DNA of 64,000 nucleotides from Flavobacterium cerinum. Lineage in GTDB: Bacteria > Bacteroidota > Bacteroidia > Flavobacteriales > Flavobacteriaceae. The translations under genes and the position numbers were made by a program. How positions within the stretch are numbered: the first letter of the stretch is position 1; each line of letters begins with the position of its first letter. Below the pieces are notes generated by a model, which made no database searches, was not told where the DNA came from, and worked only from the letters and a program-made list of their open reading frames with translations. Where the stretch lies: the NCBI RefSeq assembly GCF_004028155.1, contig NZ_SBII01000001.1, positions 496,001 through 560,000 on the forward strand, in the 5' to 3' direction. Below, piece after piece: positions 52,852 to 61,739 of the stretch.

Positions 52852-53283
52852 ATGCGACTGCATCCCTATTTGATTTCTTTTACAATGTACTCTATGATTT
52901 CTTTCTCTCAGGACAAGCCCTATCAGCAGCATGCTATAGATGCAGATCTTGAGCAATGTCATGCGGTTTTGGAAAACCAGACCACGGCAGGAATGATTGA
53001 ATGTGAGTATACAGCACGTATTGCCTGGGATAAAGAAATGAATAAGTATTACAAATTACTCATGGAAGTACTGAAGCCCGTAGAAAAAAAACAACTTAGG
53101 GATTCGCAGCGAACTTGGTTGGAATACAGGGACAATGAAATGAATTTTGCTGCTACTTTTTATAAGAATATGGATGGTACTGCATGGTTAGTTATTCATG
53201 CCGGCAGGCTTACAGCTATTGTTAAACAAAGAGCTTTGGAAATGGAAAACTATTATGAAATGGCAACTTTTGACCCTGATTAA
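52852..53283 (+). CDS. LprI-like (DUF1311) secreted protein
   Basis: A 143-residue exported protein with a signal peptide to about residue 20 (ISFSQ). The LprI/DUF1311 motif is visible in ARIAWDKEMNKYYKLLM and LRDSQRTWLEYRDNE. Three cysteines are in the mature part or signal end (C about 35 and 50). LprI-type proteins include lysozyme inhibitors; that role is possible but not shown. I chose the ATG at 52852 over an upstream GTG because the signal peptide begins there. Confidence 0.85.
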   Translation: MRLHPYLISFTMYSMISFSQDKPYQQHAIDADLEQCHAVLENQTTAGMIECEYTARIAWDKEMNKYYKLLMEVLKPVEKKQLRDSQRTWLEYRDNEMNFAATFYKNMDGTAWLVIHAGRLTAIVKQRALEMENYYEMATFDPD

Positions 53284-53359
53284 TTTTTAACATTTTTCTG
53301 TGTAACGAAAATTATAGAATGCCAACTTATTTCTTATAACAATCAAAACAACCTAAAAA

Positions 53360-54160
53360 ATGCCGGCACACGAAATAGATTATCATATTTATGGTGAAGA
53401 AATGCAATATGTAGAAATAGAACTGGATCCGCAGGAAGCTGTTGTAGCTGAAGCAGGAAGTTTTATGATGATGGATACCGGTATCCAGATGGATACGATT
53501 TTTGGAGATGGCTCTAACCAGACCGAAGGTATTATGGGGAAATTATTCTCTGCCGGAAAGCGTATGCTTACAGGGGAAGGCTTATTTATGACTGTTTTCC
53601 ATAATCAATATCATGCTAAGCGTAAAGTAAGTTTTGCATCGCCCTATCCGGGTAAAATTGTCCCGCTTGACCTTAAGGAGTTCGGCGGAAAATTTATCTG
53701 TCAGAAAGATGCGTTTTTATGTGCTGCAAAAGGAGTATCGGTTGGAATAGAGTTTTCAAAGAAACTTGGGCGAGGTCTTTTTGGAGGAGAAGGCTTTATT
53801 ATGCAGAAGCTTGAAGGTGATGGTCTTGCATTTGTACATGCTGGCGGAACATTAGCCAGAAAAGAATTAACTAAAGATGATGTGCTTAAAGTTGATACAG
53901 GCTGTATTGTAGGTTTTTCGCAAACGGTAGATTATGATATAGAGTTTGTTGGCGGTATAAAGAATACTGTTTTTGGAGGAGAAGGTTTATTCTATGCTAC
54001 ACTTCGCGGACCGGGTATTGTCTATGTACAATCCTTACCGTTTAGCAGGCTGGCTGGTAGAATATATGCATCTGCACCACAAGGAGGAGGGAACCAAAGA
54101 GGTGAGGGTAGCATTCTGGGCGGTCTTGGTAACCTTTTAGATGGGGATAACAGGTTTTAA
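53360..54160 (+). CDS. AIM24 / TIGR00266 family protein
   Basis: A 266-residue protein of the AIM24 family (TIGR00266), a trimeric beta-barrel-like fold of unclear function. Diagnostic segments are [20 protein letters not shown] with [27 protein letters not shown] and the late [17 protein letters not shown]. There is no signal peptide. A terminator follows 17 bases after the stop. Confidence 0.92.
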   Translation: MPAHEIDYHIYGEEMQYVEIELDPQEAVVAEAGSFMMMDTGIQMDTIFGDGSNQTEGIMGKLFSAGKRMLTGEGLFMTVFHNQYHAKRKVSFASPYPGKIVPLDLKEFGGKFICQKDAFLCAAKGVSVGIEFSKKLGRGLFGGEGFIMQKLEGDGLAFVHAGGTLARKELTKDDVLKVDTGCIVGFSQTVDYDIEFVGGIKNTVFGGEGLFYATLRGPGIVYVQSLPFSRLAGRIYASAPQGGGNQRGEGSILGGLGNLLDGDNRF

Positions 54161-54177
54161 ATATTTATAAAAAAATA

Positions 54178-54202
54178 ATAAAAAGGGCTTTGGCCCTTTT
54201 TT
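54178..54202 (+). terminator. Terminator of the AIM24 gene
   Basis: AAAAAGGGC / GGCCCTTTTTT with a 3-base TTT loop and T run. Confidence 0.88.
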
Positions 54203-54235
54203 AGTTTAAGGAATGATGTGTTTTGTATATTTGAG

Positions 54236-54243
54236 TATCAATC
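54236..54243 (+). promoter_or_regulatory. -7 element deciding the S41 peptidase start
   Basis: TATATTTG matches the consensus and lies 10 bases before the ATG at 54254, which makes the in-frame start at 54218 impossible for this transcript. Confidence 0.5.
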
Positions 54244-54253
54244 TTATGTGAAA

Positions 54254-55204
54254 ATGTATAGACTATTACTCCTTTTTATTGTGTTTTTGTCCTGTAAAAC
54301 CACTTCAACAGATAATTCTATTTCTCCCGAAGCCGCTGCGTATATTGACGAAGTGGTAACAATATTAAAGGCAAATTCCATAAACCGTAATAAAATTGAT
54401 TGGCCTATTTTTGAGGCTAAGGTACTTGCTAAAGCAGATAAAGCAAAGACTGTTGAAGAAACATATCCGGCAATACACCTTGCTATAAAATTATTAGGCG
54501 ATGGGCATAGTTATTTTGCGCCTGCTGTAGGAGATAACACAGAAGAAAATGGAGCACCTCCAATGCTGACAGACGAGAAAGTGCCGAATGATATAGGTTA
54601 TCTTAGGGTGAGGTATTGCATGGGAAGTAATGATCAAAAACAAATTTACGTAGATGATTTACTTAAGACTATCAGACAGAGAGATAAAGATAATCTTAAA
54701 GGCTGGATTGTAGATTTACGTGGTAATTTTGGCGGTGATATGCTGCCTATGCTTTTAGGTACAGGGCCTATACTGGGAGATGGTATATTGGGCTATACCG
54801 CATATCCTGACGGGCAGATGCATTCATGGAACTATGAACAAGGCAAGTTTTATTATGACGCTATTGAGGATAGCGATATAAAGGTAAAAGAGTACTATCG
54901 GCTTAAAAGGCTAAATCCGTTTGTGGCAGTGTTAACAGATACACTTACGGCAAGTTCCGGCGAGGCACTTACAGTAGCTTTTAAAGGCCGTGAAAAAACA
55001 AAAAGCTTTGGATATAAAACCTATGGTGTATCTACATCGAATCAAAAATTCGTATTATCAGATGGTTCTAATATGTTGATTACGGTGGCTGTATTTGCAG
55101 ACAGAAATAAGAAACGATATGGACATAGTATTGAACCGGATAAAGTAGTCGTTCCCGAAAATGTACTCCAGGAAGCAATAGAATGGCTGAGAGTACAGAA
55201 TTAG
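54254..55204 (+). CDS. S41 family peptidase lipoprotein
   Basis: A 316-residue exported lipoprotein with lipobox FLSC (Cys14). The C-terminal tail-specific-protease-like fold is shown by the strand GWIVDLRGNFGGDMLPMLLG and by the serine nucleophile region TASSGEALTVAFKG, with the general-base Lys likely in SFGYKTYG. There is no PDZ domain, unlike CtpA-type enzymes, so it is a short S41 form. Substrate unknown. The start at 54254 is decided by the promoter element just upstream. Confidence 0.88.
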   Translation: MYRLLLLFIVFLSCKTTSTDNSISPEAAAYIDEVVTILKANSINRNKIDWPIFEAKVLAKADKAKTVEETYPAIHLAIKLLGDGHSYFAPAVGDNTEENGAPPMLTDEKVPNDIGYLRVRYCMGSNDQKQIYVDDLLKTIRQRDKDNLKGWIVDLRGNFGGDMLPMLLGTGPILGDGILGYTAYPDGQMHSWNYEQGKFYYDAIEDSDIKVKEYYRLKRLNPFVAVLTDTLTASSGEALTVAFKGREKTKSFGYKTYGVSTSNQKFVLSDGSNMLITVAVFADRNKKRYGHSIEPDKVVVPENVLQEAIEWLRVQN

Positions 55205-55383
55205 TAAACAATATATTGAGTGTTTGTTTTGTACATTTGGGCAGCATTAGCCAGTTTAAGGTAGGGTATATAGTAGATATGCTGTTTTAAATACCGCCGT
55301 AGGTAACATAAGATTATTAATGTACTTTGCGTTTATTACATAAATCCGGATAAAGGGAATAACTTGAAAAATAAAATAGTAGA

Positions 55384-56199
55384 ATGAAAATAAAACAATT
55401 GCTCGTAACATCATTTTTCTTACTGCTTTCCACAGTAAAAGGTTTTAGTCAGGAATACAATTGCGATATAAGACAGCTCAAGGTAAATGCCTACCAGTTT
55501 GTAGCAAAAAACCTGGATTCAATTAAAAAACATACACCCAACGAGATCATTACGGCGGCACTTGAATTTAGTGAAAAAGGTGAATTAAAAAAGTCAGTAT
55601 TCTACGCTGCTTATGGTGAAAAAAGTCAAAAAGAAGTAAAGGTTTGGAAAGGACTTAATGAATATGTAAAAACAAGTTTTTCATTATGCCCTGATTCTCA
55701 TTTTTACAACAATCGCGATTATGTGCTAAATACTACCTTTAAAATACCATTGGTTAAAGCAGTATTAGCAAAAACGATCAAGCAAGCTGAAGCAGAGTCA
55801 GGTTATATCGCGGCCGGTACAGGACAAAAGGATATACCTGCAAACAGTAAATACACTCTTGATATTAAAAAATTGGTTGTGGGTAAAAGAGTTATCGAGC
55901 CTCTTAAGAAAGAAGGCAGCATGGACGCTTATAACTCTAAAATGATCAAGCTTACAGATCTGTTCCATATTGCTTTTGAGATCGTTAAAGTGCCTGGAAA
56001 TAAAACCAATTATATTAAATACAAGCTTTATGAGAAAGCGGGGCATAAAGGAGTAATAATAACTTCTGAAGGCTGGAGACCTATTATTGATGGTAAATCC
56101 AGTATATCGGTTACCGGAAAGAGAGATACACATGAAGGTGTAAAAGATGTAGATTTTAATGAGGTATTCGATCTTGAAATGACTGTCAGCTTTAAATAA
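55384..56199 (+). CDS. Exported protein of unknown function
   Basis: A 271-residue protein with a signal peptide cut near FSQ (residue 23). The mature part is mixed alpha/beta with few cysteines and contains the segments TPNEIITAALEFSEKGELKK and GHKGVIITSEGWRPIIDGKS. No known domain was recognised. It has its own strong terminator and stands alone before the thiamine operon. It is probably periplasmic. Confidence 0.65.
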   Translation: MKIKQLLVTSFFLLLSTVKGFSQEYNCDIRQLKVNAYQFVAKNLDSIKKHTPNEIITAALEFSEKGELKKSVFYAAYGEKSQKEVKVWKGLNEYVKTSFSLCPDSHFYNNRDYVLNTTFKIPLVKAVLAKTIKQAEAESGYIAAGTGQKDIPANSKYTLDIKKLVVGKRVIEPLKKEGSMDAYNSKMIKLTDLFHIAFEIVKVPGNKTNYIKYKLYEKAGHKGVIITSEGWRPIIDGKSSISVTGKRDTHEGVKDVDFNEVFDLEMTVSFK

Positions 56200-56218
56200 A
56201 AAATAATGGTACACTATA

Positions 56219-56252
56219 AACGAAAGGCATAATTTATTTTATGCCTTTCGTT
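56219..56252. terminator. Terminator before the thiamine operon
   Basis: AACGAAAGGCATAA / TTATGCCTTTCGTT, a 14-bp perfect stem, 6-base loop, then TGTTTTG. Confidence 0.8.
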
Positions 56253-56278
56253 GTTTTGTAATACAATCACTATATTTG
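56251..56278 (+). promoter_or_regulatory. Promoter of the thiamine operon
   Basis: TTG (56251-56253), 17 bases, TATATTTG (56271-56278): full consensus, directly before the riboswitch. Confidence 0.7.
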
Positions 56279-56290
56279 AACTTTGGCTTT

Positions 56291-56364
56291 AGGGGTATTC
56301 TGAAAAGAATTGAGAGAGTCCCTTTGAACCTGACACGGTTTACACCGTCGTAGGGAAAAGCGTG
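56291..56364 (+). promoter_or_regulatory. TPP riboswitch (thi box)
   Basis: The aptamer has its conserved parts in order: AGGGGT, the TGAGAG box, CCCTTTGAACCTGA and the ending CGTAGGGAAAAGCG. This binds thiamine pyrophosphate and turns off the genes downstream. The stretch to the thiM ATG (56365-56432) has two short inverted repeats, AAATAGTACTATTT and CTCC-TTTTA-GGAG, that could form the expression platform. Confidence 0.93.
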
Positions 56365-56432
56365 GAAATAGTACTATTTCTTCAACTCCTTTTAGGAGGC
56401 TCTACAGCCATATTTATAAATTATTAAATAAT

Positions 56433-57236
56433 ATGAAAGAGTCTCTATGGAATTCCATTCTTTCCGTTAGGAAAAATGCTCCTCTTGTACACAACATCAC
56501 AAACTATGTAGTTATGAATACTACCGCCAATGCACTTCTTGCTATTGGTGCATCACCTATTATGGCTCACGCTCATTCTGAAGTGCAGGATATGGTTGCT
56601 TTATCAGGTGTATTGGTTATAAACATTGGTACCCTTGATGAATATTGGGTTAAGAGTATGCTCTTAGCAGCGGCAAAAGCACATGAGCTGGATAAGCCCT
56701 GGGTATTAGATCCTGTAGGTGCAGGTGCAACGGCTTACCGGGATGGTGTTATTGCACAATTATTAGAATATAAGCCTACCGTTATTCGTGGTAATGCTTC
56801 AGAAATTATGGCATTGGCCAAAGTAAGCCAATCAAAGACTAAAGGCGTAGACAGTACGCATGAAAGCCAGGAGGCTATTGAAGCCGCTCAATGGCTTAAT
56901 GCAAACGTGGGTAGTGTTGTTTGTGTTTCGGGCGCTGTAGATGTAATTGTTTCGGGTAATAGAAAAATATTTGTAAGCAATGGGCATAAATTAATGCAGC
57001 AGGTTACAGGTTTGGGATGTACAGCTACAGCTATGATTGGTGCTTTTATTGCTGCTGAAAATGATATATTTAAAGCTACAGCTGCAGCTATGGCTTTGTT
57101 GGGAATAACCGGACAACTGGCACAAAAAATAAGTCAAGGACCTGGAAGTTTACAATTGCATCTGTTGGATAAATTGTATAGTATAACACAGGAGGAATTT
57201 TACAGTCATATCGCCATTGATGAACACCATGAATAA
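56433..57236 (+). CDS. thiM: Hydroxyethylthiazole kinase
   Basis: Phosphorylates 4-methyl-5-(2-hydroxyethyl)thiazole with ATP so that it can be reused for thiamine. The 267-residue protein contains the family segments VLDPVGAGATAYR and VTGLGCTATAMIG (with the catalytic-region Cys). It is first gene of the riboswitch-controlled unit thiM-thiE-thiD-tenA. Its 3' end overlaps thiE. Confidence 0.95.
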   Translation: MKESLWNSILSVRKNAPLVHNITNYVVMNTTANALLAIGASPIMAHAHSEVQDMVALSGVLVINIGTLDEYWVKSMLLAAAKAHELDKPWVLDPVGAGATAYRDGVIAQLLEYKPTVIRGNASEIMALAKVSQSKTKGVDSTHESQEAIEAAQWLNANVGSVVCVSGAVDVIVSGNRKIFVSNGHKLMQQVTGLGCTATAMIGAFIAAENDIFKATAAAMALLGITGQLAQKISQGPGSLQLHLLDKLYSITQEEFYSHIAIDEHHE

Positions 57237-57864
57237 GCTGTTTACAAGCCGACTTTACCTTGTGGTAAGTGAAGAAGCCTGTCGAGGTCGTGATATTGTA
57301 AATGTGACAGAGCAGGCTTTAAAAGGAGGAGTGGATTTAGTACAGCTGCGGGAAAAACAACTGAATGATGATGAGTTTGTTAAAACAACACTCCGGTTAA
57401 AAGAAATACTGGATAGGTATAATGTACCGCTTATTGTGAACGATAATCTTCAGGTGGCTATCTCTTCTAAAGTCCATGGTATCCATGTTGGGAATAACGA
57501 TATTTCACCATCAAGAATAAAAAGCCTCTGGCCTCAATGCAATATGTTAGGCTATTCTATAGAGTATTTGGAACAGCTTAATAATAGTGAAATTGAGTAT
57601 GCGGATTATTTAGGTATCAGTCCTGTTTTTAGCACACCTTCAAAAATAGATACCGTAACAGAATGGGGACTCGAAGGTATTCGTACCATAAGAAACCTTA
57701 CTAATAAACCTCTTGTAGCAATAGGAAGAATGAACGAAAGTAATGCTTATGATGTGATTAAAGCGGGAGCAGACTGTCTGGCTATAGTTTCGGCTATATG
57801 TGGTGCAGATGATCCAGCGAAAGCGGCAGAGGTAATTCGTAATCAAATTGAAAAAGCACTATGA
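57229..57864 (+). CDS. thiE: Thiamine-phosphate synthase
   Basis: Joins HMP-PP and thiazole phosphate into thiamine monophosphate. A TIM-barrel protein of about 211 residues, with LREKQLNDDEF, LIVNDNLQVA, HGIHVGNND and the phosphate-binding LVAIGRMNESN. I chose the ATG at 57229 (MNKLFTSRLYLV); another ATG at 57220 is possible. It overlaps thiM by 8 bases and thiD by 4 (ATGA), so translation is probably coupled. Confidence 0.92.
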   Translation: MNKLFTSRLYLVVSEEACRGRDIVNVTEQALKGGVDLVQLREKQLNDDEFVKTTLRLKEILDRYNVPLIVNDNLQVAISSKVHGIHVGNNDISPSRIKSLWPQCNMLGYSIEYLEQLNNSEIEYADYLGISPVFSTPSKIDTVTEWGLEGIRTIRNLTNKPLVAIGRMNESNAYDVIKAGADCLAIVSAICGADDPAKAAEVIRNQIEKAL

Positions 57865-58697
57865 AAAAAGTATATAAATACCCTACAGTACTTACTATTG
57901 CAGGTACTGATCCTACAGGAGGTGCCGGTATCCAGGCCGATCTAAAAACATTTTCGGCACTAGGCTGCTATGGCATGAGTGTAATAACAGCTTTGGTTGC
58001 TCAAAACACTTGTGGTGTAAGGGCAATTCATAGTGTGCCTCCGGATTTTGTACAGGTACAACTACAGGCTGTGCTGGATGATATACTTCCCGATGCTATA
58101 AAAATAGGTATGATCCACAGTCTTGAATTGGTAAGTGTTATTGCGGAGGTGCTAAAACAGTATCCGCAAATTCCGGTAGTGTTTGATCCTGTAATGATAG
58201 CTACCAGTGGTGACAGGCTTATTGAAGAGAAAACAATAGAAGGCATTATAACGCAATTATTTCCTTTAGCGACTCTTATTACCCCTAATATGGATGAAGC
58301 GTCGCTGCTGGCAGGTATATCCGTTAAATCAGTAGAAGATATGAAGGTTGCTGCAGAAATAATAATGGAAATGGGTGTGAATGCACTTTTGCTTAAAGGA
58401 GGGCATTTAGAATCGGAACGTCTTACATCACTTTTAATTGGGAAACAGGGCTTGATAAAAACACTGCATTCGGATAGAATAGAAACGAAGAACATGCACG
58501 GATCTGGCTGTACACTATCATCGGCTATTGCTGCTTATCTGGCGCAGAGCTATACGTTAGTAGAAGCTGTCTCTAAAGCACAAGATTACGTGCATGGTGC
58601 TATATACAATGCTGCGGATGTTGTTATTGGAAAAGGTAATGGTCCTTTAAACCATTTTTATAATCCTCAAAAAATGATAAAGAATGAAATGGTCTGA
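57861..58697 (+). CDS. thiD: Hydroxymethylpyrimidine (phosphate) kinase
   Basis: Phosphorylates HMP and HMP-P to HMP-PP. The 278-residue protein opens with LTIAGTDPTGGAGIQADLKT and ends with the anion hole MHGSGCTLSSAI, both standard for ThiD. It overlaps thiE (ATGA) and tenA (14 bases). Gene order fits a salvage set that needs no thiC or thiG. Confidence 0.95.
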   Translation: MKKVYKYPTVLTIAGTDPTGGAGIQADLKTFSALGCYGMSVITALVAQNTCGVRAIHSVPPDFVQVQLQAVLDDILPDAIKIGMIHSLELVSVIAEVLKQYPQIPVVFDPVMIATSGDRLIEEKTIEGIITQLFPLATLITPNMDEASLLAGISVKSVEDMKVAAEIIMEMGVNALLLKGGHLESERLTSLLIGKQGLIKTLHSDRIETKNMHGSGCTLSSAIAAYLAQSYTLVEAVSKAQDYVHGAIYNAADVVIGKGNGPLNHFYNPQKMIKNEMV

Positions 58698-59334
58698 AAA
58701 AGCATGGGAGCAGGCGCTTCCAATATATAATGATATTACCGGGATGCCTTTTATAAAAGAGCTGGCAGACGGTACACTGGATATTGAACCGTTTAAATAT
58801 TACCTTCAGCAGGATGCGCATTATCTGGAGTATTTTGCCCGCGCACTTGCTATTGTTGCGGCAAAAGTTCAGGATGTAAATACAATGCTCGATTTTGTTC
58901 GTTTTTCCGAAGGTGCAATTGTTGTAGAAAGGGCATTGCACGATTCTTATTTTAAAGATTATAATGTAGAGGGAAGGGCAGCCATGTCGCCTACATGCCA
59001 CCATTATGTGCATTATCTTCAAAGTACTGTTTACATGGCCGATTCGGCAGTAGGAATGGCAGCGGTATTACCGTGTTTTTGGATATATAAGCAAGTAGGT
59101 GATTATATTTTAGCAAACCAAACTAAGAATAGGAACAAATACCAGGAATGGATAAATACCTATGCAGGAGAAGAGTTTGGAATGTTCGTAGAAAAAGTGA
59201 TTGATCTATGCGATATTGCTGCTGCAAATAGTACAGAAGCGCAACAACAGCAAATGACTGAAGCTTTTGTTACGGCAAGCCGTCTTGAATATGCATTTTG
59301 GGATAGTGCTTATCAATTAGAAAAATGGGCATAA
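58684..59334 (+). CDS. tenA: Aminopyrimidine aminohydrolase (thiaminase II)
   Basis: Releases HMP from degraded thiamine (formylaminopyrimidine-derived aminopyrimidine) for reuse. The 216-residue TenA-family protein shows the catalytic cysteine (C131, in VLPCFWIYKQVG), an early Asp (D44, QQDAHYL) and the C-terminal Glu (E202, RLEYAFWD). Overlap with thiD by 14 bases puts it at the operon end, and the gene context supports salvage rather than simple thiamine hydrolysis. Confidence 0.93.
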   Translation: MKWSEKAWEQALPIYNDITGMPFIKELADGTLDIEPFKYYLQQDAHYLEYFARALAIVAAKVQDVNTMLDFVRFSEGAIVVERALHDSYFKDYNVEGRAAMSPTCHHYVHYLQSTVYMADSAVGMAAVLPCFWIYKQVGDYILANQTKNRNKYQEWINTYAGEEFGMFVEKVIDLCDIAAANSTEAQQQQMTEAFVTASRLEYAFWDSAYQLEKWA

Positions 59335-59405
59335 AGTGTCTAGCGTATGATGTAGTTTCTTTGGTATAATAATTGAAGATAACTTGTATCATCTTAATAA
59401 CTACT

Positions 59406-60599
59406 ATGAAAATATTTTATCTTTTTATTCTCCTGATCTTTTCTAATTTATTTTATGCACAGGGAGTGACTAATCTTAATCACGAAAACACAGACATAAA
59501 AAATTATTTCACAACTATTTCTTATAGCGAAGTAAAAGGTAAGATAATAATGCAGGCAGAACTTAATGGTAAAACGTATAATTTTATTTTTGATACCGGA
59601 GCTCCAACTGCAATTTCTCAGCGAATAGCTGAGGAACTAAATCTCGATGCTATAGGGAACGTAGAAATGAGAGATCAAAGCGCTATACTGGATTCTGTCA
59701 AAGTAGTGAATATAGAAAAGCTTAAATTAGGGGATGTTACTTTTAAAAATACACCGGCTATAATAATTAAAGACTTGCAGTTGTTTGGCTGTTTTAATAT
59801 AGATGGATTTATTGGCAGTAATATTTTGGGCAATTCGGTTTTACAAATATCATCAAAAAATAAAACGCTTACTATAACAGATAAACCGGGGAAATTAAAT
59901 CTGAAAAAAAAGAATTCTATAGAAATGACCACTAATCCTATTCAAAATACTCCCTATATTAAGGCGTATTATTTAAACGGGGATTTAAGTGCAAATGAAA
60001 ATATATTGGTTGATACAGGAATGGAAGGTTTTTATGATCTTAGTGTTCACGCATATTTATATTTGGCTAAAGAGAAAATAGATGTATTTAAAACACTTCA
60101 CAAAGCGAAAGGATCATATTCGGCCGGCTTTCATGGAGTGGCAGAAGATAGTGATAGTTATAAGGTTTTTATGCCTCAATTACTAATAGGAAAAACTAAT
60201 TTTACTAATGTAACTGTTGATACAACTACAGACAACACTTCAAGAATAGGTAGTGCTGTACTTGATTATGGTTTAATGACACTCGATTTTATAAATAAAC
60301 GTTTTTATTTTGAGCCTTTTGAAAAAAGTGAAACAATCGATGTAAAAGTGAAAACATGGCCCATATCATTAAGTATGAACGGCGAAAAAATTATTGTTGG
60401 TATTGTATGGGATGATAAATTATCGGGTATTTTAAAACCAGGCGATGAGGTGCTTAAATTTGGAAAAAATAATTATAAGGAAATGAGTTTTTGTGAAAAA
60501 GTACTTACTCAAGCAGAGACATTAAACGATACAGAAACCATAAGGGTTAAAGATGTTACTTCCGGAGAGATTAAAGAATATCGATTAAATAAAAGTTAA
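59406..60599 (+). CDS. Exported two-DTG aspartyl protease with PDZ domain
   Basis: A 397-residue exported protein (signal peptide to about residue 19, FYAQ). It has two aspartyl protease half-sites in one chain: D63-T-G in FIFDTGAPTAIS and D203-T-G in ILVDTGMEGFYD. Retropepsin-like proteins normally have one per chain and dimerise. The C-terminal 80 residues look like a PDZ domain (GILKPGDEVLKFG). Clan AA protease activity is plausible but untested. I chose the ATG at 59406 rather than a TTG at 59373 because the signal peptide starts there. Confidence 0.85.
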   Translation: MKIFYLFILLIFSNLFYAQGVTNLNHENTDIKNYFTTISYSEVKGKIIMQAELNGKTYNFIFDTGAPTAISQRIAEELNLDAIGNVEMRDQSAILDSVKVVNIEKLKLGDVTFKNTPAIIIKDLQLFGCFNIDGFIGSNILGNSVLQISSKNKTLTITDKPGKLNLKKKNSIEMTTNPIQNTPYIKAYYLNGDLSANENILVDTGMEGFYDLSVHAYLYLAKEKIDVFKTLHKAKGSYSAGFHGVAEDSDSYKVFMPQLLIGKTNFTNVTVDTTTDNTSRIGSAVLDYGLMTLDFINKRFYFEPFEKSETIDVKVKTWPISLSMNGEKIIVGIVWDDKLSGILKPGDEVLKFGKNNYKEMSFCEKVLTQAETLNDTETIRVKDVTSGEIKEYRLNKS

Positions 60600-60603
60600 G
60601 AGA

Positions 60604-60873
60604 TTATATATGCTCTTTTTTGTTAGGTAGTAACTTCATGACGAGAATGATGCCGCATAAAACACCTGCAATTGAATTAGCGAGGATTATTGGGATATCA
60701 TTTCTTATTATACCATATGCAACCCATAATGCCATACCAATAAACAGCATTGCATAAGTGAGTGCAGAAATGCTTTTTGTTGATGAGGTTTTTATAACTT
60801 TTATGGCTTGTGGAATATTCGCTGTCGTAGTAAAAAAAGCAGCAACTAAGCCAAGTATCTGGATATAGTTCAT
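60604..60873 (-). CDS. SemiSWEET sugar transporter
   Basis: A small membrane protein (89 residues) with three transmembrane helices and the PQ motif NIPQAIKVIKTSS (P21-Q22). It is the half-size bacterial relative of SWEET transporters that works as a dimer to move sugars. The stop is 4 bases from the convergent protease stop. Substrate is not visible. Confidence 0.9.
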   Translation of the reverse strand: MNYIQILGLVAAFFTTTANIPQAIKVIKTSSTKSISALTYAMLFIGMALWVAYGIIRNDIPIILANSIAGVLCGIILVMKLLPNKKEHI

Positions 60874-60970
60874 ATTTGCGGGTTAGATCTTTAAATTTAG
60901 TGACATTAAAAATGACATATTAAAAATTAACGATTGATTAACGTCGCTTTATTATTATAAGAAAGCAGTA

Positions 60971-61005
60971 AAAAATAAGGGACTCCATGGAGTCCCTTAT
61001 TTTTT
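60971..61005. terminator. Perfect palindromic terminator
   Basis: AAAAATAAGGGACTCC and GGAGTCCCTTATTTTT around a CATG centre, a perfect inverted repeat of about 34 bases just past the stop of the small gene at 61019. Confidence 0.9.
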
Positions 61006-61018
61006 ATGTACAGTTGTT

Positions 61019-61288
61019 TTACACAAAACCATGCTTGTCCGGATGATTATCCGTTATGGTAATGTTTCTTCCATCCCTAAGCGGTGTTCGTTTGTTAACT
61101 AAGTGCGATTCATGATGATGATAACTTGATGTATTTACCATTTTAGGGAAAGAGGCAAGCTCGTCGGGATTAACGACTGCCGGGTCTTCATATGGAAACG
61201 AAAAATCGCCATATGTGTAATTCATTTCGTGTCTTGGGTCTCCACCCAGATCTCCCAGATCCTGGCGGTCCATTGTGTAATTTGCCAT
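61019..61288 (-). CDS. Small acidic/basic protein with PYEDPA and SHLVNKR motifs (copy 1)
   Basis: An 89-residue protein of unknown function. It shares two motifs with the neighbouring gene at 61432: PYEDPAVVNPDELASFPK and SHLVNKRTPLRDGRNIT. The N-terminal 25 residues are Asp/Gly-rich and a His-rich run (HHH) lies between the motifs. No signal peptide or membrane segment. Located near a DUF892 stress gene, which suggests a stress role (inference). Confidence 0.7.
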   Translation of the reverse strand: MANYTMDRQDLGDLGGDPRHEMNYTYGDFSFPYEDPAVVNPDELASFPKMVNTSSYHHHESHLVNKRTPLRDGRNITITDNHPDKHGFV

Positions 61289-61431
61289 AATCGTTTGATT
61301 TATAATGACTAAAGTTACAAATTATTTTGACTACGGCGTTGTTTTATATGTTAAATTATTTTGATAAAAAAATATTTTTACATAATTGAATGTGGATTTT
61401 ATTTTAAAAGAGTAATAATTTTGAATTTTTA

Positions 61432-61686
61432 TTATTCCGGGCTATCGTCTGTTCGGGTTATGTTTCGTCCTTCTCTAAGAGGAGTTCTCTTGTTTACCAA
61501 GTGACTTTTTCGTTCATATTCTACCTCTTTAATATCAGCTATTTTTGATCCTTTAGGAAAGGATGCTAATTCCTCGGGATTAACAATTGCCGGATCCTCA
61601 TATGGAAGAGAAGTATCAGGGATTACTTTTTTAACGATATTCTCTTTTTTGTCAGGATTGTTTTGGTCATTCACATTGTCATTCAT
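61432..61686 (-). CDS. Small protein with PYEDPA and SHLVNKR motifs (copy 2)
   Basis: An 84-residue paralogue of the 61019 gene. It carries PYEDPAIVNPEELASFPK and SHLVNKRTPLREGRNIT, conserved almost exactly while the flanks differ. The N-terminus is Asn/Asp/Lys-rich. It reads in the same direction as the DUF892 gene, 53 bases away. Function unknown. Confidence 0.7.
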   Translation of the reverse strand: MNDNVNDQNNPDKKENIVKKVIPDTSLPYEDPAIVNPEELASFPKGSKIADIKEVEYERKSHLVNKRTPLREGRNITRTDDSPE

Positions 61687-61739
61687 AACATTTGTTTTTT
61701 GATATTATAATTTTAATAATACAAGGAGAATTCAGAGTA

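Noticed and set aside
57191..57200. GGAGGA as ribosome binding site for thiE
   Set aside because: It is 30-38 bases before the thiE starts and lies in thiM codons.
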